In this document: positions 6,755 to 10,002 of the stretch, piece by piece
How positions within the stretch are numbered: the first letter of the stretch is position 1
Layout: each line of letters begins with the position of its first letter
DNA from: an uncultured bacterium
GTDB lineage: Bacteria > Hydrogenedentota > Hydrogenedentia > Hydrogenedentales > JAEUWI01
Direction: 5' to 3'
DNA length: 10,002 nucleotides
Assembly: GCA_937895305.1 (NCBI GenBank)
Contig: CALAXS010000654.1
Location: forward strand, 1 to 10,002
The notes under the pieces: generated by a model
Databases searched by the model: none
The model's input: the letters and a program-made list of their open reading frames with translations, nothing else
Told to the model about the DNA's origin: nothing
Translations under genes and position numbers: made by a program

Positions 6755-6786
6755 GGGCTGAAGCATTAAAATTAGTGCTTCAGTCC
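6755..6786. repeat. 11-bp stem hairpin in the GH31 leader
   Basis: GGGCTGAAGCA (6755-6765) pairs with TGCTTCAGTCC (6776-6786), with one G-T wobble, around an AT-rich 10-base loop. It ends 12 bases before the AGGA ribosome-binding site (6798-6801) and 23 bases before the GH31 ATG. It could be a transcript-stability or regulatory hairpin, an operator dyad, or another dispersed palindrome. I saw no clear promoter between the permease and GH31 genes, so read-through from upstream is possible. Confidence 0.5.
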
Positions 6787-6809
6787 TTAACCAGTTCAGG
6801 AAAAAGACT

Positions 6810-8984
6810 ATGCTCAAAAGATTCGTCGTCGCGTTTTGTGTCTTCATTGTAACGTTCACTGGTCTCGCCCAGGCCCAGGCGTCGACGACCATTGATGGGA
6901 TGGAGCAACTGGCGTGGGAAGAAATCGCGCCGGGGATATGGTCGGCCCAGGTGGGTGAGGCAGAGGCGAGCACTTTTCGTGATCTTGCTGCGGCCAAGCC
7001 GCGCATGGAGGGGCTGGCGAAGATGGGCGCAGCGGAGTTCCCCTTCGACAAAAACGACACCATGGGTCAGGTGATTAATGGAACACGCACGTCGGTGCGG
7101 TTGCCCCTGGGGCTAGACGAGCAGGTCTATGGTCTCGGCATGCAGTTCCGCAACATGAACCGTCGAGGCGAGGTCTATCACCTACGCACGGACCATTATG
7201 GCGGTATCCTGGGCCGGACCCATGCGCCCACACCGTTCTATGTGACCAACGACGGCTATGGCGTCCTCTTCAACACCACCAAGTGGATCTCCTTTTATCC
7301 CGGTGTGGGGAATCGTAAGGACAGCACCCTCCCCCCGCGCAAGGACCGGACCACAGAAGCGGGTTGGCAGGCCGTGCCCACCTCAGACGCGGTGGAAGCC
7401 AGTGCGAACACGACAGGCATGGAGGTCATCGTCTTTGCCGGGCCGACCCCGTTGGATGTGGTGCGTCGCTATAACCTCTACTTTGGTGGTGGGCCACTGG
7501 TGCCGCGCTGGGGCCTGGGTTTCTGGCATCGGGTACCGACGGCGGCGAGTGATGAATCGGTCACGGCGGAGGTGGATGAGTTTGCGAAGCGTGATTTCCC
7601 GCTGGACGTGATTGGTCTGGAACCGGGCTGGCAGTCCAAGGCCTATCCCTGTTCCTTCGACTGGAGTCCCGTGCGTTTCCCGGATCCGAAGAATTTTGTG
7701 TCGTCCATGACGGACCGTAACCTCAAGGTGAACCTCTGGGTGAATCCCTATATATCGCCGGACTCGACGATTTTCGAAGCCATGCGCCCCTACACGGGAT
7801 CGCACACGGTGTGGCTGGGCGAAGTGCCGGACTATACGATTCCTGAAGCGCGAAAGATTCTGACCGATCACCACAAGAAGAATCACCTGGACATCGGCGT
7901 GAGCGGCTACAAGATTGACGAGGTGGATGGCATTGATAATTGGCTGTGGCCGGACCACGCCACCTTCCCCAGTGGCACGAGCGCGGAGGACATGCGCCAG
8001 ACTTACGGGTCGCGGATGCAACAGACCATCACCGAAATGTTTCACGAAAAAAACACGCGGACCTATGGCCTGGTGCGGGGGAGCAATGGCGGTGCTTCGG
8101 CCTATCCCTTTGCCATTTACAGCGACTATTACAATCACAAAGGTTTTGTGACGGCGCTATGTAACGCCAGTTTGTCGGGTGTGTTGTGGACGCCGGAAAT
8201 TCGCAGCGCAGGCACGGACAAAGAATGGGTGCTGCGTATGCAGACCGTGTGCTTCTCCCCCATGGCCATGCTCAATGCCTGGGCCTCCGGGCTGAAGCCG
8301 TGGTCGCGGGAAGAGGTAGACACCGAGATTCGCGAAGCCATGAAGTGGCGTGTGCGTTTCCTGCCCTACCTCTATACCGCCTTCGCCAAGTATCACTTCG
8401 AGGGCACACCGCCCTTCCGCGCCATGGTCCTGGAACCAGGCTACATCGCAAATAGTAATGACGAAGCAGGTGTGCTGGACGGAGAAAAGAATCCCTATGC
8501 CGAGGCCGTGCGCAAGGATGTGACCGACCAATACATGATGGGCGACAGCATTCTGGTTGCACCCTTCTTCTCTGGCGACCGACGACGGAATGTGGTCCTG
8601 CCCCAGGGCAACTGGTACGACTTTTACACGGGCAAGCTGGTGGGTAATGGCGAGGTGATTGAGATTCCCTTTTACCTGAAACAGATACCCCTCTTCGTGA
8701 AGGAGGGCGGGATTATCCCGCTGCTCAAGGACGACGCCAACAACACGAGCGCCTGGCAAGACGGTGTGGCCCTCGAAGTGCGGCACTATGGCAGCGAAGG
8801 CGGCAGCACCAGTCTCTACGACGACGACGGCACCACCTTCGACTATGAGAAAGATGCCTACAGCTGGTACGACCTCAGCGTGGCAAAGACGGACAATGGT
8901 ACCTTCGCAACATCTGTCAACAAATCATCCGGTACCTACAGGAAGACCTTCGGTAAAGTTGAGTGGAAATTCATGACGCGGTAA
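6810..8984 (+). CDS. exported glycoside hydrolase family 31 (TIM-barrel) enzyme
   Basis: This 724-residue retaining alpha-glycosidase of family GH31 has a signal peptide (residues 1-24, cleavage after AQAQA). An N-terminal mutarotase-like beta domain (about 40-225) includes the typical EQVYGLGMQF and THAPTPFYVTNDGYGVLF segments. The TIM barrel starts at about 230 (PRWGLGFWHR) and includes DVIGLEPGWQS (266-276). Asp370 in GYKIDEVDG fits the catalytic nucleophile. The likely acid/base is Asp439 in IYSDYYN, where family members usually have W-S-G-D. Downstream, the usual DIGGF-type segment is replaced by LWTPEIRS (459-466). C-terminal beta domains include MGDSILVAPFF (577-587), RNVVLPQGNWYDFYTG (593-608), KQIPLFVKEGGIIP (624-637) and LYDDDG (669-674). 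The length is normal for the family. Family members act on alpha-glucosides, alpha-xylosides, alpha-galactosides or sulfoquinovosides; the substrate here is not determined. AGGA lies eight bases before the ATG. It converges with the next gene with five bases between stops. Confidence 0.93.
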   Translation: MLKRFVVAFCVFIVTFTGLAQAQASTTIDGMEQLAWEEIAPGIWSAQVGEAEASTFRDLAAAKPRMEGLAKMGAAEFPFDKNDTMGQVINGTRTSVRLPLGLDEQVYGLGMQFRNMNRRGEVYHLRTDHYGGILGRTHAPTPFYVTNDGYGVLFNTTKWISFYPGVGNRKDSTLPPRKDRTTEAGWQAVPTSDAVEASANTTGMEVIVFAGPTPLDVVRRYNLYFGGGPLVPRWGLGFWHRVPTAASDESVTAEVDEFAKRDFPLDVIGLEPGWQSKAYPCSFDWSPVRFPDPKNFVSSMTDRNLKVNLWVNPYISPDSTIFEAMRPYTGSHTVWLGEVPDYTIPEARKILTDHHKKNHLDIGVSGYKIDEVDGIDNWLWPDHATFPSGTSAEDMRQTYGSRMQQTITEMFHEKNTRTYGLVRGSNGGASAYPFAIYSDYYNHKGFVTALCNASLSGVLWTPEIRSAGTDKEWVLRMQTVCFSPMAMLNAWASGLKPWSREEVDTEIREAMKWRVRFLPYLYTAFAKYHFEGTPPFRAMVLEPGYIANSNDEAGVLDGEKNPYAEAVRKDVTDQYMMGDSILVAPFFSGDRRRNVVLPQGNWYDFYTGKLVGNGEVIEIPFYLKQIPLFVKEGGIIPLLKDDANNTSAWQDGVALEVRHYGSEGGSTSLYDDDGTTFDYEKDAYSWYDLSVAKTDNGTFATSVNKSSGTYRKTFGKVEWKFMTR

Positions 8985-8989
8985 GAGTA

Positions 8990-10002
8990 TTACTCCAGTA
9001 AATCCAAATGCGTAACTTCGCCTGCTTTCGTTATGGTGTGAAATGTGTACGTTTTTTTATCGTTGGGTTTGTATAGTTCCAACGTGACTTCGCCTGCGGG
9101 TAATGACTCAATTCTGTACTGGCCGTCCTGTACGCTAAGTTTCTTGTAGAATTTCATTTCTTCGGTACCTTGAGGACTTTCACAAATTATCTCTTTGACT
9201 CTGTAGCCCTCATATTTTGAAGCCATTGTTCCTTCGATGCTTGCATTTAGAGGGGGAAATGACAAGTCTATCGTTGTATTTTCGTCATGTTTTACTTCGA
9301 TACTGTGTGAGCGCATACGTCCTTGTGGAAAATCAGCTATTATATGCAGTTTGTGCTGACCGGGTAGGATGTTTTCAAAATAAAAATCACCGTTGCCACC
9401 GCGTCCTATCTGGCTGTGATATTGATTTTCCTTGTCGGGTGCGTCAACAGGTGACACAGAAATGCGAAAATTTTGGGTACTTTCCGGCAAGATATAGTGG
9501 CCACTTATTGTTCCTGTGCCCTTTTTAAATTTAAAATCGACCTTATTTATCGACGCAAGTTGGGGAATCGTTTTTGGCATGCTTAGTGTCGCACCAGAAG
9601 ATTGCTTTAAGGACACACTGAAACGTGCTTCAGCCTCATTGGGCAACCCTTTGTATACATACTCCCCTTGCTCATCCGTTTGGGCTTTTCCAATAATGAG
9701 CATCTCAGGAAATGGTCCTATTTTTGTATTCATATTGAGGTTAAGGGAAACGTTCTTCTGCGCTTGCTCTCCCAGCATAACGGTTCCTGAAATGATCGCC
9801 CCTTTTTTTAATACCACCTTTGACGGGATGGGACGCTGTGCCTCACCAGAAACATCAACAAGAACGGGTTCATAATCGGGGTGAAGTAAATAAAGATATT
9901 TCTCTTCTATCTCTTCCGTATCAATCACATACACACCAAGTGCGTTCGTTTCTTCAATATCATTAAAATCATTGGGTGGTAACACCAGATGTTCCTCTGT
10001 GT
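8990..10002 (-). CDS. partial protein with repeated carboxypeptidase-regulatory-like beta domains
   Basis: The frame is open to the window's right edge. A GTG at 9983-9985 could serve as a start, but codons upstream of it are still open and the first residues look like the end of another domain, so the gene almost certainly begins outside the window. From the GTG, 331 residues are visible. They hold about three repeats of a beta-sandwich pattern: a Gly-x-Ile/Val-x-Gly opening, then a turn such as DEQGEYVYKGLP, NGDFYFENILPG or DGQYRIESLPAG. The repeats lie at about 56-155, 156-243 and 247-330, preceded by the tail of an earlier one. Such domains are common in exported surface and carbohydrate-related proteins; no catalytic site is visible. 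Base composition is clearly more AT-rich than in the neighbouring genes, and the Asn/Lys content is higher. The function is unknown; a surface-binding or structural role is inference. Confidence 0.8.
   Translation of the reverse strand, partial: TEEHLVLPPNDFNDIEETNALGVYVIDTEEIEEKYLYLLHPDYEPVLVDVSGEAQRPIPSKVVLKKGAIISGTVMLGEQAQKNVSLNLNMNTKIGPFPEMLIIGKAQTDEQGEYVYKGLPNEAEARFSVSLKQSSGATLSMPKTIPQLASINKVDFKFKKGTGTISGHYILPESTQNFRISVSPVDAPDKENQYHSQIGRGGNGDFYFENILPGQHKLHIIADFPQGRMRSHSIEVKHDENTTIDLSFPPLNASIEGTMASKYEGYRVKEIICESPQGTEEMKFYKKLSVQDGQYRIESLPAGEVTLELYKPNDKKTYTFHTITKAGEVTHLDLLE

Noticed and set aside
7383..8786. Long antisense open frames inside the GH31 gene
   Set aside because: They result from the GC-biased third positions of the GH31 frame, which carries the catalytic motifs; no start signals support them.
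6810..8984. Sulfoquinovosidase (YihQ-type GH31) feeding a sulfogluconate pathway with the permease
   Set aside because: The idea fits GH31 plus GntP, but I could not find the sulfonate-binding Arg/Trp pattern of characterised sulfoquinovosidases, and no SQ dehydrogenase, dehydratase or aldolase is present.

Overview
The window reads as bacterial chromosomal DNA carrying a loose group of catabolic genes. I see no plasmid, phage, transposase, CRISPR or RNA-gene signature. The organism cannot be named from this stretch. A secreted arylsulfatase-type sulfatase, an exported GH31 glycosidase, a protein of repeated carboxypeptidase-regulatory-like beta domains, a GntP-type permease and an Old-Yellow-Enzyme oxidoreductase together suggest a polysaccharide-degrading heterotroph. 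Planctomycetota/Verrucomicrobiota/Hydrogenedentota-like lineages or a marine gammaproteobacterium are all plausible. Several starts have clear Shine-Dalgarno sites, and sigma70-like promoter candidates precede some genes.

Layout. Positions 11-1777 (minus strand) hold the sulfatase (347-1777) and, 57 bases downstream, a small two-helix membrane protein (11-289). A compact divergent promoter region (1778-1903) separates the sulfatase from a plus-strand OYE-family FMN oxidoreductase (1904-3151). A 345-base gap follows, containing a paired inverted repeat of the 'CGTCATTGCGAG...GGCAATCTC' type and a good promoter for the next gene. That gene is a PLP-dependent group IV (DAP/ornithine/arginine type) decarboxylase of 513 residues (3497-5038). 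After a 223-base gap with a perfect 10-bp dyad comes a GntP-family carboxylate/gluconate:H+ symporter with a TTG start (5262-6644). A 165-base gap with two hairpins leads to an exported GH31 family glycosidase (6810-8984). It converges, with only 5 bases between the stop codons, on a minus-strand, AT-richer gene for a multi-domain beta-sandwich protein that runs off the right edge (8990 to beyond 10002).

How the genes may work together. The sulfatase and GH31 enzyme are both predicted to be exported and could remove sulfate esters and alpha-linked sugars from a glycan outside the cytoplasm. The permease could import a sugar acid or small carboxylate. The decarboxylase and OYE enzyme would act in the cytoplasm on unknown substrates. 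Each plus-strand gene has its own leader with hairpins or promoter-like sites, so this looks like neighbouring single-gene units rather than one operon, and a shared pathway is only an inference. The most interesting item is the decarboxylase: it keeps the catalytic PLP residues but has Tyr where diaminopimelate decarboxylases have the substrate-recognising Glu, plus a large insertion. It is probably not a lysine-biosynthesis enzyme.
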